Part shown: one piece after another, positions 16,591 through 26,493 of the stretch
How the letters are laid out: every line of letters begins with the position of its first letter
Numbering within the stretch: the stretch's first letter is position 1
Origin: Acidobacteriota bacterium
GTDB lineage: Bacteria > Acidobacteriota > CAIWXX01
Reading direction: 5' to 3'
DNA length: 41,757 nucleotides
NCBI GenBank assembly: GCA_016191015.1
Contig: JACPPM010000131.1
Location: 1-41,757 of the forward strand
The notes under the pieces: model-generated
Told to the model about the DNA's origin: nothing
The model's input: only the letters and a program-made list of their open reading frames with translations
Database searches by the model: none
Program-made: the position numbers and the translations under genes

Positions 16591-17481
16591 ATGCGCCGCC
16601 TGGCCTTCATTCTGAATCCACGTTCGGGCAAGCAACACCTTCGGCGCAGCAAAGCGGAGATCCTTGCGGATCTTCTGGCCGAGTACCCCGAGCGCCATGA
16701 TGTCTTCGAAACCCACTATGCCGGCCACGCGGCGAAGCTTTCCGCGGAGGCCGCAGCTGGTGGCTACGACGTCGTGGTGGCCTATGGCGGCGACGGGACG
16801 ATCAACGAAGTCGCCCGAGGACTCGTCGGCTCCGCCTGTGCTCTCGGAATCATCCCGGCCGGCTCGGGCAACGGCATGGCGCACGGCTTGGGGATACCAT
16901 CGAGACCGCGCCGTGCGCTGGAGGTGATCACGAGTGCTCCGATCCGGAAAATTGACGTGGGCCGGGTCAACGGGGACTGTTTCTTCAACGTGTTCGGCCT
17001 CGGCTTCGACGCGGCCTTGGCCGAGCGCTTTCATCGCGAGGCGGGTGGGGTGCGCGGCGCGCTGCCCTATTTCACACTCGGCATCAAGACATTCCTGCGG
17101 TACCAGCCTCCTCCGATTTCTTACGAGATCGATGGGGAGCGGATCGAGGTGGAGCCGCTGACTCTCGCTGTCGCCAACGGCCCCGAGTACGGCACGGGTG
17201 CGCGCATTGCGCCGGAGGCGGATTTCTCGGACGGCTGGCTCGACATTGTGCTCCTTCCGAGAATGCCCGCCCTGCGCGCTGCACTCGCCCTCCCGCGCCT
17301 GTTCAACGGAACGGTCGCTCGGGTGCGCGAGCGCGAGCATCGACGGGCGAAGCGCCTCTCGATCCACGTGCCACCAGACACGCCGGTGCACTTCGACGGC
17401 GAAGCGAGAACCTGTTCCGGCACGCTCGACATCTGGGTCGAGCCCGGGGCGCTCGCAGTCGTCGCTCCCACGCCTGGCTAG
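16591..17481 (+). CDS. Diacylglycerol/sphingosine kinase-family lipid kinase (YegS-like)
   Basis: A 296-residue lipid kinase of the DAGK catalytic-domain family. The nucleotide-binding motifs are present: NPRSGK at 9-14, YGGDGTINEV at 65-74 and PAGSGNGMAHGLG at 89-101. These proteins phosphorylate diacylglycerol or related lipids using ATP. The C-terminal half is the beta-sandwich domain (FNVFGLGFDA, then VANGPEYGTGARIAPEADFSDGWLDIV in two parts), as in YegS. The ATG has no clear ribosome-binding site. A link to the nearby glycolipid-type glycosyltransferase through diacylglycerol turnover is plausible but inferred. Confidence 0.9.
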   Translation: MRRLAFILNPRSGKQHLRRSKAEILADLLAEYPERHDVFETHYAGHAAKLSAEAAAGGYDVVVAYGGDGTINEVARGLVGSACALGIIPAGSGNGMAHGLGIPSRPRRALEVITSAPIRKIDVGRVNGDCFFNVFGLGFDAALAERFHREAGGVRGALPYFTLGIKTFLRYQPPPISYEIDGERIEVEPLTLAVANGPEYGTGARIAPEADFSDGWLDIVLLPRMPALRAALALPRLFNGTVARVREREHRRAKRLSIHVPPDTPVHFDGEARTCSGTLDIWVEPGALAVVAPTPG

Positions 17482-17652
17482 CCGCACTCGGCTTGAGTGA
17501 CCATCGAGACGCCCGGTCTTTCTCCCCTTGGTTTCATTCTCACAGCCGCCTCGTGCGTTATAGGTGTGTAACCGAAGGACCGGTACCCCGGCGATAGTCG
17601 CTGGAGGGAGTGGTCTGTTCACGGCAATAACATTGGAGGCGTAGCAAGACTC

Positions 17653-19695
17653 ATGGCAAACGGCAAGGCCTACGGATTTACCCTTGGGGTTCTCCTCGTG
17701 GCGGCGGCCGCGGCCCTCTCACCAATGGCAGCCAAGATCAAGGCTGGTGGGGGACAGGACGCGATCGTCACGGCGCGGCTCGCACCAGAGCTGGCCGAAG
17801 TTTATGGATCGCTCGAGCCGGCGGCGGAGCGGCTGATCTATGTCAATGGTGGAAAGATCAGCCAGATTGGCGACAAGGTCAGGGTCGTCGTCAATTTGAA
17901 GGAGCCACTGTCACAGAACTTCCCGGCTCGGGGCTACGCGGGAATCGGTGCGGTGAAGGTGGCGATCGCGAAGGCCCAGGATCGCGTTCTGCGGCGCCTC
18001 GATGCGAATGATTTCGAAATGTCCGTGCGGCTGGACCTCAACTACTCATTTGCCGGATACGCGACCGAATCTGCGGTGCGCGCATTGATGGCGATGGCCG
18101 AAGTCGATTCGATTATTCCTGACTATCTCAACGAGCTGCGCACGGTCCAGGGCCGCGCGATGACGCGTTCGGACTACGCAGCGAACACCCTCGGTTACAC
18201 GGGCGCGGGGAACACCGTCGCGATGATCGACTCAGCGATGGACTATCTCCACACCGAGCTCGGCGCTGCCACTCCGAAAAACGACAGCAATACGTCGGCA
18301 TCGAACTCCGTCGTGGCTTACATGAAGGACTTCTCAACACCGGACAACGATGTCTACCCGGCGGATTGGAACGACGGATACCACGGAACAGGAACCTCTG
18401 CGATCGTGCACCGCTACGCGCCAGGGGCGAAGCTGGTCATGCTCCAGGTTTTCCCGAATGCCTATGATTCCACGATCGCCAGCGCGATCAATTGGTGCGT
18501 GACGAACAAAAACGTCGCGTCCGGATCGCCGATCAGTCTGATCAACATGAGTCTCGGCGGCGGCAAGTACACAGGTTCGTGCTCAACCGGCACTATCCAG
18601 AGCGCGGTTGACAATGCGAAGGCCGCGAGCATCGTCTGCTTCGTGGCGACAGGCAACGACGGCTGGACCAACGCCATTGGATCGCCGGCCTGCGACCCGG
18701 ACGTCATCGCCATGGGTGCGGTGTGGGATGCCAACAACGCCGCCTACAGCCCGTTCCCGCCCGCCTATTGCTCGGATTCAAACAGGGTGGCGAACGAGCG
18801 CACCTGCTATTCGGATGCCAGCCCTGAGCTGGATCTGTACGCCCCGTCGGAGGAAGTCATCACGGCCCAGGTCTTCGGTGGAACGTTCGCACTCGGCGGC
18901 ACCTCGTCGGCAACGCCCGCGGCCGCCGGCCTCTGCGCCCAGCTCTTCCAGGCCAAGCCAACGTTGAAGGGCAGCGTCTCGCAGATCAAGAGCACCTTTC
19001 AGAGCACCGGAGTTGCGATCAGCGGGAACCCGAATGCCGCGTACCAGAACAAGCGGATCGACGTGACCGCGGCTATCCAGGGCACATCCAATCCGGCTCC
19101 GGTCGTCAATAGCTTCTCGGCCTCCCCGAGCTCGATCTCAGCCGGTAGCTCCTCTACCCTGTCCTGGAACTGCAGCAACACCACCTCGGTGTCGATTTCG
19201 GGTGTCTCCGGTACGTTCGGAGCGACCGGGTCCACAACCGTCACGCCGGCGGCCACGACGACCTATACGCTCACCGCGACGGGCGCGGGCGGCACAGCCA
19301 CGGCCTCGGCAACTGTTACCGTAACAACAGGCGGGGGTGCGGCCGAATCCGAACCGAATGGATCGACGTCGTATGCTAACGTGCTTTCCAACGCTGTGAA
19401 CACGACGGGATACATCTCCTCCAGCAGCGACGTGGACTACTTCAAGATCACGATCGGGCCGCGGAAGACCGCGACCATTACTCTGCAGGTCCCGGCCTCG
19501 AAGGACTACGATCTCAAGTTGTACAACTCCTCCGGCTACCTGTTGGGTACGAGTCAGAACGATACGGGCATCAGCGAGTCGATCAGTGTCCAGAACACTT
19601 CGTACAGCTACAACCGCACCTACTACATCCGGGTGTACGGTTACGCTAGCGCGTACTCGACGACGGAAAGCTACGTCGTGAAGGCGGCCTGGTAA
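17653..19695 (+). CDS. Secreted subtilisin-like serine protease with Ig-like and PPC domains
   Basis: A 680-residue secreted S8 peptidase. The signal peptide is at about 1-27 and a propeptide-like region follows to about 165. The catalytic triad appears as D193 (MIDSAMD), H244 (YHGTGTS) and S418 (GTSSATPAAAG), with oxyanion N335 in ATGNDG. The motif around D193 is atypical, and H244 is followed by GTGT instead of GTHV, so the enzyme is divergent. The C-terminus has an Ig-like domain (about 485-566, FSASPSSISAGSSSTLSW) and a bacterial pre-peptidase C-terminal (PPC) domain (about 570-680, starting ESEPNGS), usually cleaved after export. GGAGG lies 13 nt before the ATG. A strong terminator follows. 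Confidence 0.92.
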   Translation: MANGKAYGFTLGVLLVAAAAALSPMAAKIKAGGGQDAIVTARLAPELAEVYGSLEPAAERLIYVNGGKISQIGDKVRVVVNLKEPLSQNFPARGYAGIGAVKVAIAKAQDRVLRRLDANDFEMSVRLDLNYSFAGYATESAVRALMAMAEVDSIIPDYLNELRTVQGRAMTRSDYAANTLGYTGAGNTVAMIDSAMDYLHTELGAATPKNDSNTSASNSVVAYMKDFSTPDNDVYPADWNDGYHGTGTSAIVHRYAPGAKLVMLQVFPNAYDSTIASAINWCVTNKNVASGSPISLINMSLGGGKYTGSCSTGTIQSAVDNAKAASIVCFVATGNDGWTNAIGSPACDPDVIAMGAVWDANNAAYSPFPPAYCSDSNRVANERTCYSDASPELDLYAPSEEVITAQVFGGTFALGGTSSATPAAAGLCAQLFQAKPTLKGSVSQIKSTFQSTGVAISGNPNAAYQNKRIDVTAAIQGTSNPAPVVNSFSASPSSISAGSSSTLSWNCSNTTSVSISGVSGTFGATGSTTVTPAATTTYTLTATGAGGTATASATVTVTTGGGAAESEPNGSTSYANVLSNAVNTTGYISSSSDVDYFKITIGPRKTATITLQVPASKDYDLKLYNSSGYLLGTSQNDTGISESISVQNTSYSYNRTYYIRVYGYASAYSTTESYVVKAAW

Positions 19696-19729
19696 GACTC
19701 GGAAAAAGCTTCACCCACCACTCACCTCG

Positions 19730-19770
19730 GGCCCGGGGCTCACCATTCAGCCCCGGGCCTCTTTTTCTTT
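19730..19770 (+). terminator. Rho-independent terminator after the subtilase gene
   Basis: GGCCCGGGGCT (19730-19740) pairs perfectly with AGCCCCGGGCC (19749-19759) across an 8-nt loop. A T-rich run (CTTTTTCTTT, 19761-19770) follows. Confidence 0.93.
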
Positions 19771-19879
19771 AGTCGGGATCTCGGCGAAGGGTGGACCGGG
19801 ACTCGATCCCGAAGTTTAAAGTTCCAGAGACGGAGCGGTCGGTGCTGAACGGGGCAGCCACAGGATCCGTCGGTCCCGG

Positions 19880-20638
19880 TCAAGGGCCGGGGGGATATCT
19901 TGTTGCAATGCAGTAGATCGAGAGGCCCACAGGCAGATTGATGCCGGTCCGAATGAGCCGGTTTTCGGCATAGAGGATGTGCGCGAGAAGGCTGTTGAGC
20001 AGCGACGGAAGCGGCTTGAGGTCTGATCCTCTCAGGTCTTCACGTCCGGCCGTCGCACGCTTGAACAGGCGGATGGCCGCAGCCACCGGGAAGAGGATTG
20101 CATTCCGATAGGTCATTCGCTGAATCTCGAATCCGGCGGCCTCGAGTCGCCGGCGGAGTCCTCTGAGGCTGAATCGCTGCTTGATGTGGACCGCGGCGTC
20201 GTGAGTGCTCATGAGCCACTGATGGGCCGGGAGGTTGAGCAAGAGCACGCCGTTATCGGAGAGAACGCGATGGAGCTCTCGCAACGACTCTGCGAGAGCC
20301 TGCTCACTGAGATTGCACAGAACATCTGCGGAGACGACACAGTCGAGGGATCGGTCGGAGAACGGAAGCTCGCAGACGGAGGCCTGAGCGACCCGGTTGA
20401 GCCCCCGCTGTCGGCAAAACCGAGTCCCCTCCGGTGAGAGCTCGATTCCGTACAGAGGGATCCTGCGGCACTTCGCCATCAGCCCTCCGGTGCCGCAGCC
20501 GGCGTCCAGGAATCCTCGCGTGCGACCGCTCTCGCCCGCCAGCCGCCCCATCTGCTCCAGCAACAGATCCCTCAGGCCGAGATACCACCAATAGTCGTCC
20601 TCGACGCTGAACATCGTCGCGTACTCTCCCGGGCGCAT
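19880..20638 (-). CDS. SAM-dependent methyltransferase (class I)
   Basis: A methyltransferase of about 252 residues, last in the glycan operon. SAM motif I reads FLDAGCGTGGLM, followed by the acidic loop YGIELSPEG, motif ELPFSDRSLDCVVSADVL and motif LRELHRVLSDNGVLLLNLPA. The N-terminus (EYATMFSVEDDYWWYLGLRDLL) is typical of methyltransferases in sugar or glycan clusters. I prefer the ATG at 20638; a GTG at 20668 would add ten residues, and neither has a clear ribosome-binding site. It may methylate a sugar made by the preceding enzymes, but the substrate is inferred from context only. Confidence 0.85.
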   Translation of the reverse strand: MRPGEYATMFSVEDDYWWYLGLRDLLLEQMGRLAGESGRTRGFLDAGCGTGGLMAKCRRIPLYGIELSPEGTRFCRQRGLNRVAQASVCELPFSDRSLDCVVSADVLCNLSEQALAESLRELHRVLSDNGVLLLNLPAHQWLMSTHDAAVHIKQRFSLRGLRRRLEAAGFEIQRMTYRNAILFPVAAAIRLFKRATAGREDLRGSDLKPLPSLLNSLLAHILYAENRLIRTGINLPVGLSIYCIATRYPPGP

Positions 20639-20704
20639 GAGTGCAGAGGAGATTCCTATGTGGGGCACCCGGACAGGGCCATCTGCCGGCGACCCGGCCG
20701 ACGT

Positions 20705-21832
20705 CTAGCTCGCCTCAAACGCGCGAATGGCATCACACACATACTCGATCGCCTCTCCGCTCAGCTCAGGGTACATCGGCAGCGACAGCACCTCATGGCA
20801 GCACCGTTCGGTCACAGGCAGATCTCCTTTCCGATACCCGAGCTCTTCATAGGCCTGCTGCAAATGGAGCGGCAGTGGATAATGGATGCTCGTCCCGATT
20901 CCCCTCTCACCCAGCCATACCTGCAACGATTCCCGCTTCGCGGTGCGGACGACGTAAAGGTGGTAGATATGGGATGCATCTCGACGTTCGACAGGAGTTT
21001 CCAGATCGAGCCCCTTCAGGCGCCCGCTGTATAGCGTGGCGTGAAAGTGGCGAACGGAGTTCCACCGATCGAGGTGCCTGAGCTTCACTCTGAGGACGGC
21101 CGCCTGGATCTCGTCGAGACGGCTGTTGATCCCGTGCATGCTGTTCCGATACTTCACAGTCTCGCCATAACTCCTCAGCATCCGCAGCTCAGCCGCGACG
21201 GCGTCGTCATTCGTGACGACCATCCCGCCGTCCCCGTAGGCGCCAAGGTTCTTCGTGGGATAGAAGCTGAAGCACCCCGCATCGCCAATCGACCCAACCC
21301 TTCTGCCTTTGTATTCCGTCCCGTGTGCCTGGCAGGCGTCCTCGATAACCCGGAGCCCGTGCTCGCGCGCAACATGCAGGATGGGGTCCATGTCCGCGGG
21401 CTGGCCGTAGAGGTGGACCGGGATCACCGCACTCACACCGCCGGGCCCGCCGCCGCGTCTCAGGTATTCCTCGAGCTTCCGGGGATCCATCGTGTGCGTA
21501 TCGAGATCGACGTCGACAAAGACGGGCCGCGCTCCCGCCGACACTATGGCCGCCGCCGTCGGCGCCGAGACATTCGCGACTGTGATCACGCTGTCGAGGG
21601 GTCTGAGTCCGCAGGCCATGAGGGCGAGCTGGAGGGCCTCGGTTCCTGAGGCGACCCCGACCCCGTGAGCCGTTCCACAGTAGGCGGCGAATTCGCGTTC
21701 GAATGCGGCCACTTCTTCGCCGAGGATGAATCTTCCGCTTCTCAACACCGCCGACATCGCGGCGTCGATCTCTTCGCGGATTGTCAGATACTGTGCCGTG
21801 AGGTCGAAGAAGGGCACCTGGCGCGTTCTCAC
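20705..21832 (-). CDS. DegT/DnrJ/EryC1/StrS-family sugar aminotransferase
   Basis: A 375-residue PLP-dependent enzyme that converts a keto-sugar nucleotide to an amino sugar. The PLP lysine is K194 in [15 protein letters not shown]. The family motifs GTEALQLAL (63-71) and EDACQAHG (164-171) are present, as is the C-terminal HYPLPLHLQ segment. Its GTG start overlaps the epimerase stop by 4 bp (GTGA). With the epimerase, glycosyltransferase and methyltransferase it points to synthesis of a modified amino sugar for a cell-surface glycan. Confidence 0.93.
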   Translation of the reverse strand: MRTRQVPFFDLTAQYLTIREEIDAAMSAVLRSGRFILGEEVAAFEREFAAYCGTAHGVGVASGTEALQLALMACGLRPLDSVITVANVSAPTAAAIVSAGARPVFVDVDLDTHTMDPRKLEEYLRRGGGPGGVSAVIPVHLYGQPADMDPILHVAREHGLRVIEDACQAHGTEYKGRRVGSIGDAGCFSFYPTKNLGAYGDGGMVVTNDDAVAAELRMLRSYGETVKYRNSMHGINSRLDEIQAAVLRVKLRHLDRWNSVRHFHATLYSGRLKGLDLETPVERRDASHIYHLYVVRTAKRESLQVWLGERGIGTSIHYPLPLHLQQAYEELGYRKGDLPVTERCCHEVLSLPMYPELSGEAIEYVCDAIRAFEAS

Positions 21833-22830
21833 CAGTAGCGCTCCCGGTGTTTCCGGTAGAAGTCGAGCGTCCGGCCCATCCCGTCAGAGAGCGATGTCGA
21901 GGGCGCCCAGTTCACGATCGTGCGAATCTTGGTGATGTCGGAGTAGAAATGGCCCGGCTCCTGTGCCGCTCGCTCAGGCGTGAAGGGCGCGAGCTCCCAT
22001 CGGCCGCTGCGCGCAAGCTCCACCACGGTCTTCGCCAGCTCGAGAAAGCTCGACGGCTTGTCATTGCCGACATTGAACACGTGACCATAGGCCCCTTCGC
22101 ACTGTGCGCACATCAGGATTGCGTCGGTCGTGTCGCCGACATACAGGAAGTCGCGCAGGATGGACCCGTCGCCGAACACTTTCACGGTCCGATCATCGAG
22201 TGCCTGGCGAACGAACCAATTGGCGACTCCGAAGCGGTCGTGGCGCATCTGCGCCCGTTCGCCATAGATGTTGGTGAGCCGGAGAGTGATCGAACGTACT
22301 CCGTGATTGTGGTGGTAGATGCGGAAGAGCATCTGCGCCGTGACGCTGGAGAGCTCATAAATCCCCTTCGGGTTGATTGGCGCGTCCTCGCTCACGGGCA
22401 GTGACACAGCGGGCCCGTACTCGCCGCGCGTCCCGGTGTACACCAGCCTGACGTCGCGGTTGTATCGCTTGCATGCCTCGAGCAGGACCGCCGCCCCCTT
22501 GATGTTGATATCGATGTCGGGGAACGGGTTCGAGAGGCTCAGGACATGATCGTTCTGCCCTGCGAGATGGAAGATGTAGTCCTTCCCTCGCACGATGTAG
22601 TTCATGCTGCTCTCGTCCCTGATGTCGCTGAAGTTGATGGCAACGGAGTCACGAACGGGATCGATGTTGAACGTGTTCCCGCCCATCCCCTCGATCATGG
22701 CGTCCAGCACTGTGACGGAAGCGCCTGCCCGAACCAGCGCGATCGCCAGGTTGCTGCCGATGAAGCCGAGTCCGCCGGTGATCAGGACGCGTGTGCCCCG
22801 GAACGCATCGCTCACTGACGACTCAAGCAT
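21829..22830 (-). CDS. NAD-dependent epimerase/dehydratase (extended SDR)
   Basis: A 333-residue nucleotide-sugar-modifying enzyme. The NAD-binding motif GGLGFIGSN lies at 19-27, and the family segments HLAGQND and [11 protein letters not shown] are present. The usual YxxxK catalytic motif reads Y158-E-L-S-S162, so the lysine position holds serine. The upstream SSS/T-type position reads [10 protein letters not shown] chose the ATG at 22830, which overlaps the glycosyltransferase gene by 8 bp and follows GGTGAG. The open frame extends to 22881, but those residues do not resemble the family. The reaction (epimerase, dehydratase or other) cannot be assigned, especially with the lysine replaced. 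Confidence 0.85.
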   Translation of the reverse strand: MLESSVSDAFRGTRVLITGGLGFIGSNLAIALVRAGASVTVLDAMIEGMGGNTFNIDPVRDSVAINFSDIRDESSMNYIVRGKDYIFHLAGQNDHVLSLSNPFPDIDINIKGAAVLLEACKRYNRDVRLVYTGTRGEYGPAVSLPVSEDAPINPKGIYELSSVTAQMLFRIYHHNHGVRSITLRLTNIYGERAQMRHDRFGVANWFVRQALDDRTVKVFGDGSILRDFLYVGDTTDAILMCAQCEGAYGHVFNVGNDKPSSFLELAKTVVELARSGRWELAPFTPERAAQEPGHFYSDITKIRTIVNWAPSTSLSDGMGRTLDFYRKHRERYW

Positions 22831-23773
22831 GCTCACCGCGTGACGGACGTTCCACAACGTTGTGCGCGTCCCGCACCACAAACTGTGGCGTCTGGTTATA
22901 GCTCAGGAAGAGCCGGCCGAGGTATTCGCCGATGAGTCCGAGCATCAGGAGCTGCAAACCGGAAAACGTCGTCGCGATCACTACCAGTGACGGCCATCCG
23001 ATCGGGATCTCGGGATGCGAGAGCTTCTCGACCACCACCAGGAGGCTCATGACACCTCCGAGCGCGCTGAAGATGAGCCCGAGAAGCGAGCTGACTCTCA
23101 ACGGGATGACGGAAAAATTCACAAACATGTTGAGCCACAGTCTCACCAGCTTCCGCACCGTGTAGCCACTTCTCCCCTCGGCTCTCCTGGCGTGATGCAC
23201 CTGGACCTTTCCGATTCGGCGCGTACAGCGCAACGCGAGACCGTCGATGTACGGGTAGGGCCCCCGGTACTTGATGATCTCGTTCACCAGGAATCTGTTC
23301 ATGCACTTGAAGCTGGAGAGGTAGAGGTCACGCGGTTTTTCCAGCATGAAGGTCGCGACCAGATCGTTGAACCGGCTGCCGAAGTTGCGGAACCAGCTAT
23401 GCTCTTTCCGGGCGTAGTATGTGTAAACGATGTCAAACTGGCCTGTTTTGGCGGTGTCGATAAGGGCCTTTACATCTTCAGGGGGATTTTGGAAGTCGTC
23501 GTCCATGATTACGACGTAGTCGCCCACCATATAGTTGAGACCAGCCATCACGGCGTTGTGCTCGCCGAAATTCCTCGCGAGATCGACGTAGGTCACGATC
23601 GACGGGTGTCTCTCCGCGATGGCGAGACAGACCTGGTGGCTGTCATCCTGGCTGCCGTCATTGACAAGCACGATTTGAAGAGCCTGCGAATTCAGCAACT
23701 CGATCAGCCGCGCCACCAGCCTCTCGATGGTCTTCGACCCGTTGTAGACGGGGATGAGAATAGTCAGAGTCAC
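22823..23773 (-). CDS. Family 2 glycosyltransferase (GtrB/DPM1-like)
   Basis: A 316-residue membrane-linked glycosyltransferase. The GT2 domain (about 1-225) starts TILIPVYNG, has the nucleotide-binding VNDGSQDDS and the metal-binding MDDDFQNPPED motif. Two C-terminal transmembrane helices (about 230-255 and 265-290) are followed by EYLGRLFLSYNQTPQF, as in polyprenyl-phosphate glycosyltransferases of the GtrB/ArnC type. The likely role is loading a sugar onto undecaprenyl phosphate. The start is GTG. Confidence 0.9.
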   Translation of the reverse strand: MTLTILIPVYNGSKTIERLVARLIELLNSQALQIVLVNDGSQDDSHQVCLAIAERHPSIVTYVDLARNFGEHNAVMAGLNYMVGDYVVIMDDDFQNPPEDVKALIDTAKTGQFDIVYTYYARKEHSWFRNFGSRFNDLVATFMLEKPRDLYLSSFKCMNRFLVNEIIKYRGPYPYIDGLALRCTRRIGKVQVHHARRAEGRSGYTVRKLVRLWLNMFVNFSVIPLRVSSLLGLIFSALGGVMSLLVVVEKLSHPEIPIGWPSLVVIATTFSGLQLLMLGLIGEYLGRLFLSYNQTPQFVVRDAHNVVERPSRGEHA

Positions 23774-23869
23774 GCGGTTATCGCTGCGAGTCCATTCGTT
23801 TTATTTGGGATCGGCACGTCCAGCGCCGACGGCAATATAGCCGGGGGCAACAGACCGGTCAAGGCCGGC

Positions 23870-25786
23870 TCACGGCATCGCAAATCCGAGCCGGACCAGC
23901 TCCGCCATCTTCCCCACAGACAATCCGATCAAAAGAGCCACGAAGGCCGCACACGTGATCTTCCGCCACGTTCTGCCGGCAGCGAAGTGGATGAGGGCCT
24001 CGGATTGCCACAGGAGGAGCACCGGCGTGAAGAAGGCCATCTCCTTGATGTGCACGCGGACGCTCGGGAGCAGGTAGTCGCTCGTCAGAATCATCTGTGC
24101 CACAAACGTCAGGGCCCAGGCGAGCTGGATTGCACGCCAGCGCGGTTCGGATTCCCGTCTCCACATCCAGATCATGCCGGCGATCGCGGGTATGTAGAAC
24201 GGCCATGCCTTCTCGAGTGAGATCGTCTCCCACCAGATGGCCAGTGTTCCGGTCGCCGATGCCACCCTTCCGGCCGCGACGACCTGGGTGCGCGACGCGA
24301 GGAAGAACTTCCAGATCAGATGCAGGTAGTGGCCGTAGAACAGCAGCATCGCGGTCCCGTATGCCAGAGAGCTCACCAGGACTAGCCGGGGCAGCTCGGA
24401 GCGCAGATGCTGGCTGACGGCGAGCATCCCAACCAGGAGTCCCAGGAACATTGATATCTGGAGAAAGCTGGCCGGGTAGGTGCACATGGCAAACGCGAAG
24501 AGCCCGGCGGTGAGAGCGAGGCGCGTGCGCGAAAGACGGGTCAGAGGCGTGAGAGAAAGGAGGAGGAGCATGATGGAGGTGGCGCTGATGCCGAACATTC
24601 CCGGCATGTGGCAGCGATAGAGGTGCCGCATCAGGGTCGGGTCGAGGAAATACAAGAGGAGCGGCAAGGAACCGAGGCCGAGCCGTCGTGAGACAAACCA
24701 CAGGCAGACTGCGGCACTGCCGTACGCGATCAGCACGATCAGCTTTTCGGCATACTTGAGATCGGCGTCCGTCGGGGTCAGGACGCCCGTGATCAGATGA
24801 AAGACAGGCGAGTACGGATAGTTGAGGCTGAAGTTGCCGGGGATATCGTACATGACCGATACCCTGTAGATGTCCGCCATCGAAAGGTGTGTCAGTTTTT
24901 CGGCGAAACGAAAATGATAGTGGAGATCCGGTGGGTACAGGTACGGGTGAAAATACATCACGGCATGGACGCACATCCCGATCAGGTAGACGCGACCCGG
25001 CGCCAGCCCCGAGGCAAGGCTCTTCACGCCTGCAGAAACCAGCCAGAGGAAGAGCATCAGCGGCCACATCCGCGAGATCACGGTGATTGCCACCAACTTC
25101 CACACATAGAGGCCGGCCGTTGCCGCCACTATTGCCACTATTACTACTAATGTGGCAAAAGTGGATCCACCTAACCGTCTCGCCGTCAGCCCCAGGAAAA
25201 GCAGCGCGGCGAGATACGCCGCGACGAGTCCAGGCGGTGGGAGCACCCATCCAGCGTCGCCTCTGGCGACCTCGATCCAATCGACCGCCAGGACGAGGTC
25301 CTCGGGCGTGGGGGAGCAGAGGAAGACGAAACTGAGCGGCCCGCGGCCCGCGACCGCTGCCGGAATCGTGAAAGAGTAGTCTCGCCATGGGGTCGGTTGA
25401 AGCGATTCACTGAAGACCTCTTCGAAGTTTGCGATGACTGAAACCGTACCCGGCTCGTGCCTGTGTGCATGCACCCGCACACGGTATTCGGCGCCATAGG
25501 AGATGATCGGGAGCCTGAGGCGCCCACGATCCAACACCCACCGAAAATATCGACGCGCTCCCACTTCCGTGAGGACCTCGTCATCGGCTCTCCAGCCCTG
25601 GATGTACCGGTCCTCTCCGCTGCCGACGGCCAGGCGGAAAGGGCCGCCGTAATTCATACCGATCAGCAAGCACAACGTTGCCACCGCAGCGATGCCGGCG
25701 ACAGCCGCCAACCGCAACGGTAGGCCCGTTGCTTCTCGCCTCAGCGTCTCTGTCGTCAAGAACGGCTCTTCGGGTCCGCGGATCAC
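23870..25786 (-). CDS. Large polytopic membrane protein (possible GT-C-like glycosyltransferase)
   Basis: A 638-residue inner-membrane protein. The first helix is at about 25-45. A soluble domain rich in beta strands (about 60-185) comes next, then many hydrophobic segments to the C-terminus. The overall form (N-terminal helix, extracytoplasmic domain, about ten helices) and its place in a glycan operon suggest a GT-C-type or other polyprenyl-phosphate-sugar-using transferase, but I recognise no diagnostic motif. Its GTG overlaps the stop of the cyclic-nucleotide-binding gene by 4 bp (GTGA), so their synthesis is coupled. Another frame is also open over much of it, owing to high GC. Confidence 0.7.
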   Translation of the reverse strand: MIRGPEEPFLTTETLRREATGLPLRLAAVAGIAAVATLCLLIGMNYGGPFRLAVGSGEDRYIQGWRADDEVLTEVGARRYFRWVLDRGRLRLPIISYGAEYRVRVHAHRHEPGTVSVIANFEEVFSESLQPTPWRDYSFTIPAAVAGRGPLSFVFLCSPTPEDLVLAVDWIEVARGDAGWVLPPPGLVAAYLAALLFLGLTARRLGGSTFATLVVIVAIVAATAGLYVWKLVAITVISRMWPLMLFLWLVSAGVKSLASGLAPGRVYLIGMCVHAVMYFHPYLYPPDLHYHFRFAEKLTHLSMADIYRVSVMYDIPGNFSLNYPYSPVFHLITGVLTPTDADLKYAEKLIVLIAYGSAAVCLWFVSRRLGLGSLPLLLYFLDPTLMRHLYRCHMPGMFGISATSIMLLLLSLTPLTRLSRTRLALTAGLFAFAMCTYPASFLQISMFLGLLVGMLAVSQHLRSELPRLVLVSSLAYGTAMLLFYGHYLHLIWKFFLASRTQVVAAGRVASATGTLAIWWETISLEKAWPFYIPAIAGMIWMWRRESEPRWRAIQLAWALTFVAQMILTSDYLLPSVRVHIKEMAFFTPVLLLWQSEALIHFAAGRTWRKITCAAFVALLIGLSVGKMAELVRLGFAMP

Positions 25787-26265
25787 CGGAACTGGGACGA
25801 GATCATCAGGAGCGAGGAGATCTTACTGCTGGTGTCGCGCAGCCGGCTCGACAGCGTCCTGCAGAAACGCCAGAGAAACTTGCACGCGAGGATCTTGTCG
25901 CTGTCGAGGAGTTGAAGCATCGACGGAATAGGGATCTCGAGGAGCCGGAGGTTCGTGTGGGCGAAGGCATGAGCTGATCGCGGCGTCTGCTCGATCAGGG
26001 CCATCTCGCCGAAGAAGTCACCGGCGTTCAGGATCGCGAGGGCCTCTTCGCCCGCGCCTTCGACCACCTTGCTGATCCGCACAGAGCCCTCATAGATGAT
26101 ATAGAACCGGTCGGCATCGGATCCTTCGACGAAAATGGTGGCCCCGGTCGCATACGTCTTCGTCTGGCCCAGGAGAAGCACCGCCGCGATCTCGTCATCG
26201 TCCAGATCGCTGAAAAGAAGAGTGCGCCTGAGTATCTCCTCGCCGCGGGTGTAGTCCGATGTCAT
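25783..26265 (-). CDS. Cyclic nucleotide-binding domain protein
   Basis: A 160-residue protein made almost wholly of one CRP-type cyclic nucleotide-binding domain. The phosphate-binding cassette FGEMALIEQTPRSA has the conserved Glu and Arg. The N-terminus, LLFSDLDDDEIAAVLLLGQ, is typical of the family. There is no helix-turn-helix, so it is not a CRP-like transcription factor; it probably regulates a partner by contact. It is first in the glycan operon, with a GGGAGG ribosome-binding site, and overlaps the large membrane protein gene. cAMP- or cGMP-dependent control of that membrane protein is a reasonable inference. Confidence 0.88.
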   Translation of the reverse strand: MTSDYTRGEEILRRTLLFSDLDDDEIAAVLLLGQTKTYATGATIFVEGSDADRFYIIYEGSVRISKVVEGAGEEALAILNAGDFFGEMALIEQTPRSAHAFAHTNLRLLEIPIPSMLQLLDSDKILACKFLWRFCRTLSSRLRDTSSKISSLLMISSQFR

Positions 26266-26493
26266 CCATGCCTCCCGCTCATAGGAACGGCCGCGTTGTG
26301 GTCATGACGCCCTGTTTGGGGTGAGCGTGCACGGAGAGACCGCTGGAGACTCCGTGCGACAGAGAGTGACACTGCGGACACCCGGACCTGATGAGGTGTC
26401 TCATAATCTCCGAGTCTCAACCAGTCTCCATTCTCCGATTCCGACCCGTCCACACTCCATGCTCGCCCTGAGACGTGGATCGAGGACACGGCC

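Noticed and set aside
23859-25388. 509-codon open frame in another frame of the large membrane protein gene
   Set aside because: Composition is Arg/Pro/His-rich with no domains, while the chosen frame has clear transmembrane helices and a coupled start.
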